A DNA stretch of 64,000 nt from Bacteroidota bacterium (GCA_009773165.1 WOUZ01000002.1:124001-188000); one strand, 5' to 3'. Numbered from the stretch's first letter, positions 9,107-18,983 are shown. The notes: a model not told the origin generated them from the letters alone. Made by a program: numbers and translations.

Positions 9107-11224
9107 TTATAACTCGGTTGAAAGCACAGGAAGTGTAAAACTAAAATTACTTCCGCTTCCAGGTTTACTTTCTACCCAAATATGGCCATTGTGTTTTTCA
9201 ACAAATTCTTTGCAAAGCAGAAGTCCTAAGCCTGTACCTTTCTCATTTTGAGTTCCTTTTGTCGTAAAGTTTTCTTCCAGCTTGAAAAGTTTTGTAATAT
9301 CTTTTTGTGAAATACCAATCCCTTCGTCGATGATATGAATAGCCAATCCTTTGGGCTGCTTGCTCGATTTTATGAATACAGTACCTCCCTGATGTGAAAA
9401 TTTTATCGCATTCGACAATAAATTACGAATAATTGTACTTAGCATATGCTTGTCGGCAAATACGAGTGTCTTTGATGGAAAATCGGAGACAATTGTTATC
9501 CCTTTACTTTGTGCAACACCGTGTAGCACTTTGGTCTCTTCTTCAATGAAGGAAACAAGTTCAATGTATTCCGGGCTAAACTCTAATCGGCCAATTTGAG
9601 ATTGTGACCATTCTAATAGATTCACAACCAGGTCATACGTGTTTTTTGAGGTCTTTTGGATAACTTCGATATATTTTTCCAGACTGTCCATATCTCCTTC
9701 CCTGACAAATTCGAGCAGTAAATCACTCAGTCCCAGAATGCTGTTAAACGGACTTCTGAGGTCGTGAGCTATAATGGAGAAAAATTTATCCTTAGACGTA
9801 TTCAGTTCGCGTAATTGTTGTTCGCTCATGAAAAGTGCATTCTCGGTTCTTTTACTGTCAGTAACATCGATTCCGAGTCCCCATGAACTCCAGCCAGGTA
9901 TCTTAAGGAAATGGTAGGTGTCAAACCAAGTGATTGTTCGGATTTCTCCCTTTTTTGACACCAAATCGTAGGTGTTTTGCTTTGCATTTTTGTTTTGTGA
10001 TGAAAGAATAACCTTATTCAGGTAATTCTCGTCAGGATAAAGCATTCTCATTGCGTTGGGATTGCCAATTATTTCCTGTGATGAGTAACCTGTGCTTTTT
10101 TCACAGGCTTTGTTCCACACAATGAAAAGGCCATTTTCATCGAAAGCATTCAGAAGTATGGGCATGTTTTCAAGAATAAGTCGAAAACGATTCTCACTCT
10201 CAATAAGCGATTTTTCAGCTTTTTTTGCCTCAGTGATATCGCGCAGTATGAGGAGTGTGCCTGCTGATCGTTGATTGGCAACCTTAATTTCTGATAGGCT
10301 TCGGTAATAAGTTTTATTGTTGATAATAAAATCGGTGTCATTTGAATCGATCAGGAATGCTATTTCAGATGTTTTCTGATGAGATTCCTTTGATTCTTCT
10401 TCCTTTTGATCACTTAATACCTTCATTAGTTGTCGTGCTGCAGGATTGCTGTTGGTTATCTGACGACTTTCGTTTAAAACAAAAATGGGATCATGTATAT
10501 TGTCGAACAACAAATTGAGAGCCAATGGTTTGATGTCGAAAAGTTTAATTTTATGAGCTCCCAAAACCAATAAGGCCCCCATAAAAATGAACGCTACAGG
10601 GGTAAGGTCTAAAAATCCAAAGGGTCTTATTCCTGAGATATAAAAGTAGTTTACAGCATAAGGCATCAGCGATCCCAAAATAAAATAGGATATTTTTAAG
10701 CGATTTTCTTTTGCTGCGGTCAAAAGCATCTTCGCAAAAAGGATCATTCCGAAAATACCTGAGAGGTAAGACCATATGGCGTGCAGATACCACATCGGGC
10801 CATAATGTAATTCCTGAAAATAGTATTTGCCATCAAAATGGAAGGCAACAGAAGTATAAAAAAGGTGGTGAAATTCATTGGTGGCAATCATTATCAAGGT
10901 AAGTAAAGGAACGCTAAAGAATAGCAGAACCATTTTTTTCGTAAGCCACTGATCCTTTTGAGTATACCTTATTGCGAAAATCATCCATAAAATGGGTGTG
11001 GTTGCGATGCCTATATATGCTATAAATCCAAAGAATTTGATCTGGCCAAAATCTACTGATGAGATTTCCAGGCCATAGCCTATCGACCAGATAGCAGCAG
11101 CAAAAAGCAGAAGGGAAAGTGCCAATATTGCCGGATCACTTTTTCTTTTCCAGGCGTAAACGGATAAGTATAATGAGATAGCCGCTGAAAAAAACATCAG
11201 AAGGCCGGGTTGGTTGATGTTCAT
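9107..11224 (-). CDS. Sensor histidine kinase with N-terminal 7TM region, two PAS domains
   Basis: 705 residues. About seven hydrophobic segments in the first 225 residues resemble the histidine-kinase N-terminal 7TM module. Two PAS-type domains follow (about 235-330, SLIESENRFRLILENM from 340). HisKA carries H487 in FSIIAHDLRSPFNS, and the HATPase has IIDEGIGISQKD and GTGLGLLLCKEF. Family knowledge: such kinases sense small molecules or membrane state and phosphorylate a separate response regulator. None is encoded here except the receiver at the end of the downstream hybrid kinase, so the two kinases may act together. A strong promoter (TTTG, 20 bases, TATATTTG) lies upstream at 11345-11376. 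Signal unknown. Confidence 0.92.
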   Translation of the reverse strand: MNINQPGLLMFFSAAISLYLSVYAWKRKSDPAILALSLLLFAAAIWSIGYGLEISSVDFGQIKFFGFIAYIGIATTPILWMIFAIRYTQKDQWLTKKMVLLFFSVPLLTLIMIATNEFHHLFYTSVAFHFDGKYYFQELHYGPMWYLHAIWSYLSGIFGMILFAKMLLTAAKENRLKISYFILGSLMPYAVNYFYISGIRPFGFLDLTPVAFIFMGALLVLGAHKIKLFDIKPLALNLLFDNIHDPIFVLNESRQITNSNPAARQLMKVLSDQKEEESKESHQKTSEIAFLIDSNDTDFIINNKTYYRSLSEIKVANQRSAGTLLILRDITEAKKAEKSLIESENRFRLILENMPILLNAFDENGLFIVWNKACEKSTGYSSQEIIGNPNAMRMLYPDENYLNKVILSSQNKNAKQNTYDLVSKKGEIRTITWFDTYHFLKIPGWSSWGLGIDVTDSKRTENALFMSEQQLRELNTSKDKFFSIIAHDLRSPFNSILGLSDLLLEFVREGDMDSLEKYIEVIQKTSKNTYDLVVNLLEWSQSQIGRLEFSPEYIELVSFIEEETKVLHGVAQSKGITIVSDFPSKTLVFADKHMLSTIIRNLLSNAIKFSHQGGTVFIKSSKQPKGLAIHIIDEGIGISQKDITKLFKLEENFTTKGTQNEKGTGLGLLLCKEFVEKHNGHIWVESKPGSGSNFSFTLPVLSTEL

Positions 11225-11344
11225 AAAAGAAACTTTCTATCAATTTTTGCTAAATAACTACTTTTTTTCCTTAATCGTTTTTTTAAAAAATTTGGGATAC
11301 TGCTGGTTTGATTTTTATTTTGTTTTAGGAGAAGTTTATTGCAA

Positions 11345-11376
11345 CAAATATAATGAAATTGATAAGGTTTAGCAAA
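11345..11376 (-). promoter_or_regulatory. Promoter of the two-kinase operon
   Basis: On the minus strand TTTG (11376-11373) is followed after 20 bases by TATATTTG (11352-11345), an excellent match to the Bacteroidota -33/-7 promoter. It implies a leader of about 110 nt before the ATG at 11224. The rest of 11225-11507 shows nothing recognisable. Confidence 0.7.
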
Positions 11377-11507
11377 GAAAAAAATCTGAACAGTTCAAGT
11401 CTGTTTTCACTCCAAGAATTTGTTTTAATGATTTGAAATATACTGGCTAAAAGGATGTGCATCAACTTTTTAAAACATTTTCAATTCATGTATAGCTAAA
11501 CTTCTTC

Positions 11508-13826
11508 CTAAGTTCCTTCTATCGATTTTTCAAGAGCACGCGCCGATTGCAGAAACTCTTCCACATTCATTTCTTTGAAATAAAGCAACCCATGTGTAGT
11601 TCTCAGGCGAGGACTTTCGTTTTGATAAAAGAAAGGTTTTCCAAGCAGCAACTGCACTTGCCGAAGCTGTTCGACCCAAATTTTTTTCGAGAGGTCACTA
11701 AATTTACCATCGAGCCTATAGCTTGGAAAGGATGCGTTTACCTGACTGAGGTAGCTGTTTGTAAAGGCCGAATCCATTACTCCCATGGCATTTAACGAAA
11801 CTGGAACAATGTGTGTCGCTTCCGAAGGATGAAACTGATACCAAACATTCCGATAACCCCAAATTCGAAGGTTACTCAGATCGGCTTCTTTCGACCATTC
11901 TCTGATTGCCTCTGCAATTGCTTGTAAAACTTTATAATGCGTATCGGGTCCGCTGCCTTCGGGATCGAAAGCTAAACTAACTATTGTTGGACGGATTGTT
12001 TTCAATTGCTGTAAAACAGGTTCCACATCACGCTCCCGATTAGGTTTCTCAGTAAAAATGTCACCTGTATAAAATCCAAGGCGCAGATGGTGGATATTGC
12101 TATTTGTTATTCCAAAACATGCCCATACAAGCTCCTCTTCAAACTCCCTGATCATCCCTTTAAGTGTTTGAATGTTGGGAGGCAACTTTTCTCCGGTATA
12201 GCTTTCGTTTACAAAAGTGATGATTTCATCTATTTGATATCTAAGTTGTTGTTCGTTTTTTATTTCCCATATTTCAACAAGGATACGAACAATTCTGTGC
12301 GAGAAAGCACGCTTACGCTCACCCGCCTGCCCCGATGCAACTTTTATCAAATAGTGATAAACATCTTTGTCACGTTTCAGTTTATAACCACTTTCAAAAA
12401 AATCGGGATATTTAATCATTTGAATGGCATCTTTATTCAAAGATTGATTCAAATCTTCAAGAGCGCTTACTAAAAATGAATTAGTAACAGCCGTAAAACC
12501 AGAGGTAAGAATAGTAAAATGCGAATTGTTTGTTTCGTTCCTTGACAAGCGGTGTATGTGAGGAAGTAATCCGAGCATTATGTCGTCATGATGTGGGCCT
12601 GTATGATAAAAGAGTTGATTTCCAAGAGGTTCCATGCCTTTGTAAATTTTCTTTTTCACTGACTCAATCACTGATGGTACTGTGTCGGGACCGGGGTTTG
12701 GAATTTTTCTGCAGTATTTATCACTTTTCAAATCTTCTAAATCCAATCGATCGCCGAATTTATTCAACTTGCTGCAAAGGTCAATTACTGCCCTGTCGGT
12801 TTTCTCCTGACTCCAATTACCTTCGTCATAAAAGTGCTCCTGAACCTCATCTAACATGCAGGCTGCCCCCTGCGTTAAATAAAACCGCGCATTTGGAAGC
12901 TTGGCTAATACACTTGCCGGATAGAGGTTTGACACGGGTTTTTCGAGTGCGTCTTTCACCATTGGTGCTTTGGCCTCGCCTGCTGCAAAAATAACTGCAA
13001 CACAAGCCGGGTTGTAAGTAATTGTTTCTAAACCTATTGTAATCACAAGCCGCTTCCTGGCTATCTCCATTCCTCCAAGATCGCCTGCTGCAACAGCCTG
13101 GGTTTCAAAATTTGTTGATGTCAGGCGCGTAGCTGAATGATGGTCTGAGCCACGGGTATTGAAAGCAATGTGACCATCAGGGCCAATACCTCCCAGAAAA
13201 AAACCAATTCCTCCTTTTTTTCTTATTTGTTCTTCATAAGCCGAACACCAATCATCAATCAGAAAAATTGATTCGCGCTGCAACGACTCAATTTTTGAAC
13301 TCGGTTCACGGTAGCGCAGACCAAGGTCAATAATGCTATCCGGGAAAACCTCATCATAACTTTTTCCAAAAGCAAGTGGAATGGTATCACAATTTATAAA
13401 CAAACCTTTTGACGGGTCTAACCCAAAACCATCAACATAATATTTATTCACATAATTATAAAAGCTGTTATGCTGGATCGAACTTATAGGATAAAATTCA
13501 TCTATTTGTACAAAATGCAGGTTGGAAAGTTGTGGTTTTTTTGGGACATCCAACCCATGCGATTTACAAAGACGGTCTGTTTCAGGGCTATTCCAGCCAT
13601 CAAGTATTTTTTTTGTCCATGAAATAAAGTATTCCGGCGTTTTTCCTGTTGGTAAACTTATCACACCATCCGGGTTTTCCGATACCCATTCAAGAAACCT
13701 TAATGCTGTAAAAAGCCCGAGCTTTGGAAAATTTTCTACAGTTATATAGGGGATGTTCACATTTTGAGGAAGTGAACGATGATTCAAAAATGCCTTTTCT
13801 ACCTTACTTTTTGATGCGCTTATCAT
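11508..13826 (-). CDS. nagB: Glucosamine-6-phosphate deaminase-like protein fused to a PIG-L domain
   Basis: 772 residues in two parts. Residues about 20-350 belong to the glucosamine-6-phosphate isomerase/deaminase (NagB) superfamily: LPTGKTPEYFIS, FVQIDEFYPI and GIGPDGHIAFNTRGSDH, the last containing the Asp-Gly-His of the active site. Residues about 410-750 form a PIG-L/LmbE-like domain with the metal-site motif TGPHHDDIMLGLLPHIH. NagB converts glucosamine-6-P to fructose-6-P and ammonia; PIG-L proteins are zinc N-deacetylases. The fusion is a known long form in Bacteroidota; whether both domains are active is not shown. It fits with the nearby hexosaminidase and NagX as the cytoplasmic end of amino-sugar catabolism. 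NagB activity is likely, deacetylase activity is inferred. Confidence 0.85.
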   Translation of the reverse strand: MISASKSKVEKAFLNHRSLPQNVNIPYITVENFPKLGLFTALRFLEWVSENPDGVISLPTGKTPEYFISWTKKILDGWNSPETDRLCKSHGLDVPKKPQLSNLHFVQIDEFYPISSIQHNSFYNYVNKYYVDGFGLDPSKGLFINCDTIPLAFGKSYDEVFPDSIIDLGLRYREPSSKIESLQRESIFLIDDWCSAYEEQIRKKGGIGFFLGGIGPDGHIAFNTRGSDHHSATRLTSTNFETQAVAAGDLGGMEIARKRLVITIGLETITYNPACVAVIFAAGEAKAPMVKDALEKPVSNLYPASVLAKLPNARFYLTQGAACMLDEVQEHFYDEGNWSQEKTDRAVIDLCSKLNKFGDRLDLEDLKSDKYCRKIPNPGPDTVPSVIESVKKKIYKGMEPLGNQLFYHTGPHHDDIMLGLLPHIHRLSRNETNNSHFTILTSGFTAVTNSFLVSALEDLNQSLNKDAIQMIKYPDFFESGYKLKRDKDVYHYLIKVASGQAGERKRAFSHRIVRILVEIWEIKNEQQLRYQIDEIITFVNESYTGEKLPPNIQTLKGMIREFEEELVWACFGITNSNIHHLRLGFYTGDIFTEKPNRERDVEPVLQQLKTIRPTIVSLAFDPEGSGPDTHYKVLQAIAEAIREWSKEADLSNLRIWGYRNVWYQFHPSEATHIVPVSLNAMGVMDSAFTNSYLSQVNASFPSYRLDGKFSDLSKKIWVEQLRQVQLLLGKPFFYQNESPRLRTTHGLLYFKEMNVEEFLQSARALEKSIEGT

Positions 13827-13947
13827 TTTTATAGTATTTTCAATGTGTTTTTTAAATTAACCGAAAAAAGTAATCACAAAGTTGTTTTCAGAGCATATCA
13901 TTCTCCTAAAACGAAAATTTTTGTGAGAATCGCATCAAATGGATGTT

Positions 13948-13987
13948 TACTTTTGCAGCTAAACCGATTTACTTTACAAAGTAAATC
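13948..13987 (+). promoter_or_regulatory. Promoter -7 element and 22-bp inverted repeat at the mRNA 5' end
   Basis: TACTTTTG (13948-13955) is a -7 element. From 13966 to 13987 lies a perfect inverted repeat: GATTTACTTT, a 2-base centre (AC), AAAGTAAATC. It falls immediately after the expected start of transcription, so it could be an operator or a 5' stabilising hairpin of the mRNA for the hydrolase at 14009. A TTTTTG stretch lies 24 bases upstream of the -7 element, longer than the usual spacing. Confidence 0.55.
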
Positions 13988-14008
13988 AATAATCAAACTC
14001 CTTTTAAA

Positions 14009-16519
14009 ATGAGATCACGTTTTTTTATTTCAGGGATTTTACTATTTTTAACACTGATAGCCCAGCTTCAGATTCACGCTCAGAACAAGGGTAATATTGT
14101 TGAATATTTTGGCAAAGATCATATTGTAACCACTGATGAAGGTGAAATTCTTCACGTTTTTAATAATGCCCTGGTGCTGCGTGAATCTGTCAAACCAGGG
14201 ATGTTGACCGGTCCTCAGGATTTTGTAGCTTATCAATTATCCAAAAGGACTTTTGAAAGGCCATTTCAGGGATTAAATCAAATAGTTACATTGGGAAACG
14301 ATGTGGATACCTTGGTTTGGGAGACAATAAAAGCCGATTCAACAGGTTCATTTACAGGGAATCAGGGTCGTTCATATGTATATATGGAATGGGAGTCAGA
14401 CAGGGAAATGACGGTTTTGCTTGATGCAACGGGTCATACCCGGGCTTTCATCAACGGTATGCCTCACGAAGGTGATCATTATGATTATGGTTACACCTTA
14501 ATTCCTGTCACTTTGAAAAAAGGTCTGAATCAGTTTTTATTTTTTTATGGAAGATTTGCCCGCGTCCGCGCCAAACTTATTCTGCCTGGTCAACTTGTTC
14601 AACTCTCAAAGAGAGATATGACGCTTCCACCCATTCTTGTAAATGAATATGAACCTAAATGGGGAGCTGTTCGCCTACTCAATTGTAATCAGGAATCCCT
14701 CCATGGTTATTCAATTACCTGTCAACTCGAAACGGGCGAAACACTCACTACACCAATGGATTATGCTGTCTCAATGACAACACGTAAAGTGAAATTTAAA
14801 GTTCCGTCACCAAAAGAGTTTAACAACAACTTGACTATTAAAGCTATTTTGACAGTGAACGATCCGGATGGGAAAAAGGTTCATCAGCTGGAAATCGACT
14901 TAAAGCAACAAAATCCGGAAAAGCATCATGAACGCACCTTTATTAGTTCCATTGATGGAAGTGTGCAATATTACAGCGTTGCTCCAAGTCTTTCTGCTGA
15001 TTCAAAACAGGCACTCGTTTTATCAACCCATGGTGCATCAGTTGAAGCGACAAACCAAACCCGGGCATACAAGCAAAAAGACTGGGCACATATAGTTGCG
15101 CCTACGAATCGCCGTCCTTTTGGGTTTAATTGGGAAGAATGGGGAAGAAAAGATGCACTTGAAGTCCTTCATCAGGCCAGAATGCAATTTTCAACTGATA
15201 CAAGTCAAACCTATCTGACCGGACATTCAATGGGTGGTCATGGAAGCTGGTTTTTAGGAGTAACTTATCCTGATAAATTTGCTGCATTTGCACCAGCAGC
15301 CGGCTACCCTGATATTATAGGTTACCGGAAAGATGGCTCTGATACCTTATCGAAAACAAATCCGCACTTCGAAATAATTTATAGGGCTGCATCTGCCGGA
15401 AGAACACTGGAATTGGCAAGAAACTATTTACAATCAGGTGTTTATATACTTCATGGAGGTGCTGATAATGTTGTGCCTGTTGAACAGGCTCGCAAAATGA
15501 GAGAAAAACTAGGTACGTTTCACACCAATTTCTGCTACTATGAATATCCCGGAGGGTCGCATTGGTATGGTGATCATTGCATGGATTGGCCGCCTCTGTT
15601 TGATTTTTTGCGCCAGAATAGAATTCCTGTGAATTCAGAAGTTAATCATATTGAGTTTTATACGTCTTCGCCTGCTGTTTCAGCTACAAATTACTGGATC
15701 AGTGTGAACCGACAGATTACTCCTTGGATAAAAAGCTGTGCAATAGTTGATAAAATAAATGATTCAGTTGTTGCTAACCTCACTAATATACAGAGTATAA
15801 CATTCAATTTCAGTAAGTTGAACTTTAATCAGAATCCTTTATTGGTTCTTAATGGTCAGGCTTTTAGTTGTGAAAAGGGGATGGATTTGACATTGGATTT
15901 TATCGATGGTGCCTGGAAACAGCTGGGTGAAATGGATAACTGGCTGAAAAATCCTGTTCGGTCAGGTAGCTTTAAAATGGCTTTTGATAATGAAATGTTG
16001 TTTGTATATGCCACTCAAGGTTCTTCCGAAGAAAACGAGTGGTACCTGAATAAAGCCCGATTCGATGCAGAGACCTTTTTATACCGGGGAAATGGTTCGG
16101 TTGATATCATTGCGGATACTTCATTTGTTTCGGAGCTGTACCTTGACAGAAATGTAATTATTTATGGTAATGCTGCCAATAATATGGCATGGGACAAGCT
16201 GTTGAATGCTTGTCCTGTCAGGGTTGAGAAAAGCAGTATCACCTTTGGAAATCGTCGCCTCGAAGGTGAAAACCTAGGCTGTTACTTTGTTTATCCACGA
16301 ACAGATAATCCCAAAACAAGTGTTGGAGTCATTGCTGGCACGGGTTATGAAGGTATGCGTTCGGTTGCTCCAAATGACTATTTTTCTGGCATTACAGGTT
16401 TTCCTGACCTGATGATTTTTCAAAGTAATTGGTTGAAAGATGGGCCTGAAGGAATTATTATTAGTGGCTTTTTTGGAAATGACTGGTCGATAGAAAATGG
16501 CGATTTTGCAGGAAAATGA
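14009..16519 (+). CDS. Secreted prolyl-oligopeptidase-type serine hydrolase
   Basis: 836 residues with a signal peptide (first ~24 residues, ending IHAQ). The N-terminal ~300 residues look like beta-sandwich accessory domains. An alpha/beta-hydrolase domain follows at about 310-550: nucleophile Ser in TGHSMGGHGSW, a candidate acid Asp in HGGADNVVP, and a candidate His in GGSHWYGDH. The remaining ~280 residues have no domain I recognise. It could be a peptidase or a carbohydrate esterase; the sequence does not decide. A basic C-terminal T9SS tail is not visible. It lies downstream of a palindromic promoter region, divergent from the NagB fusion, and ends nine bases before the convergent aspartate kinase gene. 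Confidence 0.8.
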   Translation: MRSRFFISGILLFLTLIAQLQIHAQNKGNIVEYFGKDHIVTTDEGEILHVFNNALVLRESVKPGMLTGPQDFVAYQLSKRTFERPFQGLNQIVTLGNDVDTLVWETIKADSTGSFTGNQGRSYVYMEWESDREMTVLLDATGHTRAFINGMPHEGDHYDYGYTLIPVTLKKGLNQFLFFYGRFARVRAKLILPGQLVQLSKRDMTLPPILVNEYEPKWGAVRLLNCNQESLHGYSITCQLETGETLTTPMDYAVSMTTRKVKFKVPSPKEFNNNLTIKAILTVNDPDGKKVHQLEIDLKQQNPEKHHERTFISSIDGSVQYYSVAPSLSADSKQALVLSTHGASVEATNQTRAYKQKDWAHIVAPTNRRPFGFNWEEWGRKDALEVLHQARMQFSTDTSQTYLTGHSMGGHGSWFLGVTYPDKFAAFAPAAGYPDIIGYRKDGSDTLSKTNPHFEIIYRAASAGRTLELARNYLQSGVYILHGGADNVVPVEQARKMREKLGTFHTNFCYYEYPGGSHWYGDHCMDWPPLFDFLRQNRIPVNSEVNHIEFYTSSPAVSATNYWISVNRQITPWIKSCAIVDKINDSVVANLTNIQSITFNFSKLNFNQNPLLVLNGQAFSCEKGMDLTLDFIDGAWKQLGEMDNWLKNPVRSGSFKMAFDNEMLFVYATQGSSEENEWYLNKARFDAETFLYRGNGSVDIIADTSFVSELYLDRNVIIYGNAANNMAWDKLLNACPVRVEKSSITFGNRRLEGENLGCYFVYPRTDNPKTSVGVIAGTGYEGMRSVAPNDYFSGITGFPDLMIFQSNWLKDGPEGIIISGFFGNDWSIENGDFAGK

Positions 16520-16528
16520 TAAGCACTT

Positions 16529-17818
16529 TTATTGTTTCTGAGGTTTGCTATCTTCTGCATAAACAAACTGGAGTGTTGTACGGCTGCGCTGTTCCAAAAG
16601 AATTGTCTTTCCATGCGTGAAGCTCTCAACAGGGGCTTTTTGATAATGCCTGATAGTGAGTAAGGTAAGGCCTTGATTGTATTTTACAATAAAATCATTA
16701 CCAAACAGCTCCAGCATTTTTTCGGATAAACCGGTTTTAGAATCTACACAAATAGATAAACTGAGCGCAGATGTTTGTAACAAATTCACATGAATATGCC
16801 AATCATTGAGTAATCCGAAAATAGTGTGGAGGCATCCTTCATCCATAAATGAAAAATCCCGAGGACTAAGACTCAGTAGCAATTGATTGTCTTTTATTAT
16901 GTATGATGGTACGGATGAATCAAATGAATTGTTTTCGCTAATGACAGATGGTAAAAGTTCCGGTTCAAGGAATGATTTGATTTTAAGTGGAATACCCTTG
17001 TTTTGTAAGGGCTTTATTGTTTTGGGATGAATGATTGTTGCTCCGTAATAAGCTAATTCAATCGCTTCACTGTATGAAATCCCATTCAATTTAACAGTGT
17101 TTGCAAAACGTTTTGGATCAGCATTTAGCAAGCCAGGTACATCTTTCCAAATTATTACCTCTTCAGCATTCAGGCAATATGCAAAAATAGCGGCGGTGAA
17201 ATCTGAGCCTTCTCTACCGAGCGTTGTTGTTGAATGATCGGGAGCGCTGCCGATAAACCCTTGTGTCAACATTATTTGCGGAATCGTAAAATCAGCTTTT
17301 AATGTTTCTGTTCGTTTGCTCGTTTCATCCCAAAGGATGTTGGCCGAACGGTAGTTTTGGTCGGTCATGATAAACTCACGTGCATCGATTAACCTAAGTT
17401 TAAATTGCTGAAATTTAAGCCATTCGAATACGATGAAAGAAGAAATTAATTCGCCATACGAAACAGTTTGATCATACAATTTATCAATTGAACAATTTAA
17501 TTCTGCTTCTGTAAAATGTTTCCTTAATGAAATGAAATAAGTTTCAAGCTCGCGTTTAACCGATTCCGAACTTTCAGCAAAAAGCTCATCAATTATTTGG
17601 ACATGAAAATCTTTAATCTGGTAGAACTGTACTTCAAAATCCGAAGCCTTTTCACGAACTGCTTCAAGCAGCTTTTCCAGTGCGTTGGTTGTTTTTCCCA
17701 TGGCTGATACAACGATCACAAGTGAAGTATCTGAAAATTGTTTCAGTATTTGAGATAGGTTTCGTACTGCTTCAGCATTTTTAACCGAAGCCCCGCCAAA
17801 CTTGAAGACTTTTATCAT
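16529..17818 (-). CDS. lysC: Aspartate kinase (monofunctional)
   Basis: 429 residues. Phosphorylates aspartate, the first step to lysine, threonine, methionine and diaminopimelate. The N-terminal MIKVFKFGGASVKNAEAV is the amino-acid-kinase signature; TTLGREGSDFTAAIFAYCL is the second conserved block. The C-terminal ~130 residues are ACT-like, implying allosteric control, though only weakly conserved here. A GTG three codons upstream (17827) could also initiate; the ATG fits the family start better. No homoserine dehydrogenase domain is fused. Its promoter lies back to back with that of fbp. DapD, a later enzyme of the same pathway, is at 51.8 kb. Confidence 0.93.
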   Translation of the reverse strand: MIKVFKFGGASVKNAEAVRNLSQILKQFSDTSLVIVVSAMGKTTNALEKLLEAVREKASDFEVQFYQIKDFHVQIIDELFAESSESVKRELETYFISLRKHFTEAELNCSIDKLYDQTVSYGELISSFIVFEWLKFQQFKLRLIDAREFIMTDQNYRSANILWDETSKRTETLKADFTIPQIMLTQGFIGSAPDHSTTTLGREGSDFTAAIFAYCLNAEEVIIWKDVPGLLNADPKRFANTVKLNGISYSEAIELAYYGATIIHPKTIKPLQNKGIPLKIKSFLEPELLPSVISENNSFDSSVPSYIIKDNQLLLSLSPRDFSFMDEGCLHTIFGLLNDWHIHVNLLQTSALSLSICVDSKTGLSEKMLELFGNDFIVKYNQGLTLLTIRHYQKAPVESFTHGKTILLEQRSRTTLQFVYAEDSKPQKQ

Positions 17819-17830
17819 TGTCGCCACGAT

Positions 17831-17861
17831 TTTGATTTGAAGCGCAAAAGTAATATATTTG
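17831..17861 (+). promoter_or_regulatory. fbp promoter
   Basis: TTTG (17831-17834), 19 bases, TATATTTG (17854-17861): full match to the Bacteroidota promoter, giving a leader of roughly 50 nt before the fbp ATG at 17923. Confidence 0.7.
17845..17852 (-). promoter_or_regulatory. Aspartate kinase promoter -7 element
   Basis: Minus-strand TACTTTTG lies inside the spacer of the fbp promoter, so the two divergent promoters overlap and RNA polymerase probably cannot occupy both at once. No clear -33 element on this strand. Confidence 0.5.
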
Positions 17862-17922
17862 CGATAAGCTGACAGGAAATCTTCTGAATCACATACCTTT
17901 TAAACCTTATAAAACATTTGTT

Positions 17923-18951
17923 ATGAAGACCTTAGTTGAATTTATCTGGGAACAACAAGAGAAATATGGTAATGCCACAGGTGAGTTTTCTCGCTTGATG
18001 AACGATATGGGAATTGCGGGAAAAATCGTTAACCGTGATGTTAATCGCGCCGGTTTGGCTGAAATATTGGGTTATGAAGGTACAGTAAATGTTCAGGGTG
18101 AAAGTCAAAAGAAATTGGATGTCATCGCCAACAATGAGTTCATCAAAGCTCTTCGAAATGGTCGTCAGTGCGCGGCAATTATCTCCGAAGAAAACGAAGA
18201 TGTGGTAATCTTTGATGGAAATATTGGCATGAATGCTAAATACATTGTTGCACTTGATCCACTTGACGGCTCCTCAAATATTGAAGTTAATGTTCCAATC
18301 GGGACAATTTTCGCTATTTACAAACGTAAAGAAACAGGTAAACTCGTAACCCTTGATGAAATATTGAATGGCGGAATCGACCTGGTTTGTGGCGGATACA
18401 TTATTTATGGGTCTTCTACCATGATGGTTTATACTACAGGCGACGGTGTGAATGGTTTTACGTATGATCCAACTTGCGGAATCTTTATTCTTTCACATGA
18501 GAATATGAAAATCAGCGATTTAGGAAATATTTATTCTATCAATGAGGCCAATTATCTTTATTTTCCAGAAGGCGTTAAGCACTACATAAAATATTGCCAG
18601 GAAGATGATCCTGGAACGAACCGGCCTTATACCACGCGTTATATCGGATCGCTGATTTCCGATTTTCATCGGAATTTGCTGCGGGGTGGCATTTATATTT
18701 ACCCTGGAACGAAAAAGAATCCGCAAGGGAAATTACGTTTGATGTATGAATGTATTCCTGTTGCTTTTCTTGCTGAGCAGGCTGGAGGCAAGGCTTCTGA
18801 TGGCTTCAAACGTATTCTGGATATACCAATTAAGGAGATTCACCAGCGCACTCCGCTGTTTATTGGTTCACGGATAATGGTTGAAAAAGCCGAAGCGCTT
18901 ATGGCTGAGTACAGTCAGGATTTCTACGAAACCTTTATGAAAGATAAGTAA
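17923..18951 (+). CDS. fbp: Fructose-1,6-bisphosphatase class I
   Basis: 342 residues, the usual length for class I FBPase. Hydrolyses fructose-1,6-bisphosphate to fructose-6-phosphate in gluconeogenesis. The metal and substrate motif [20 protein letters not shown] is clear, as are ISEENEDV near residue 87 and the C-terminal substrate block [20 protein letters not shown]. Monocistronic, with its own promoter. The class II aldolase nine kilobases downstream supplies or consumes its substrate. Confidence 0.96.
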   Translation: MKTLVEFIWEQQEKYGNATGEFSRLMNDMGIAGKIVNRDVNRAGLAEILGYEGTVNVQGESQKKLDVIANNEFIKALRNGRQCAAIISEENEDVVIFDGNIGMNAKYIVALDPLDGSSNIEVNVPIGTIFAIYKRKETGKLVTLDEILNGGIDLVCGGYIIYGSSTMMVYTTGDGVNGFTYDPTCGIFILSHENMKISDLGNIYSINEANYLYFPEGVKHYIKYCQEDDPGTNRPYTTRYIGSLISDFHRNLLRGGIYIYPGTKKNPQGKLRLMYECIPVAFLAEQAGGKASDGFKRILDIPIKEIHQRTPLFIGSRIMVEKAEALMAEYSQDFYETFMKDK

Positions 18952-18983
18952 AAAAAAGAGGCTATCACCTCGGTAACAGCCTC
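18951..18983 (-). terminator. Terminator of the gene at 19012-19863
   Basis: Hairpin with arms GAGGCT and AGCCTC (18958-18983) and a second short stem inside, followed on the minus strand by a run of seven T. Confidence 0.75.
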
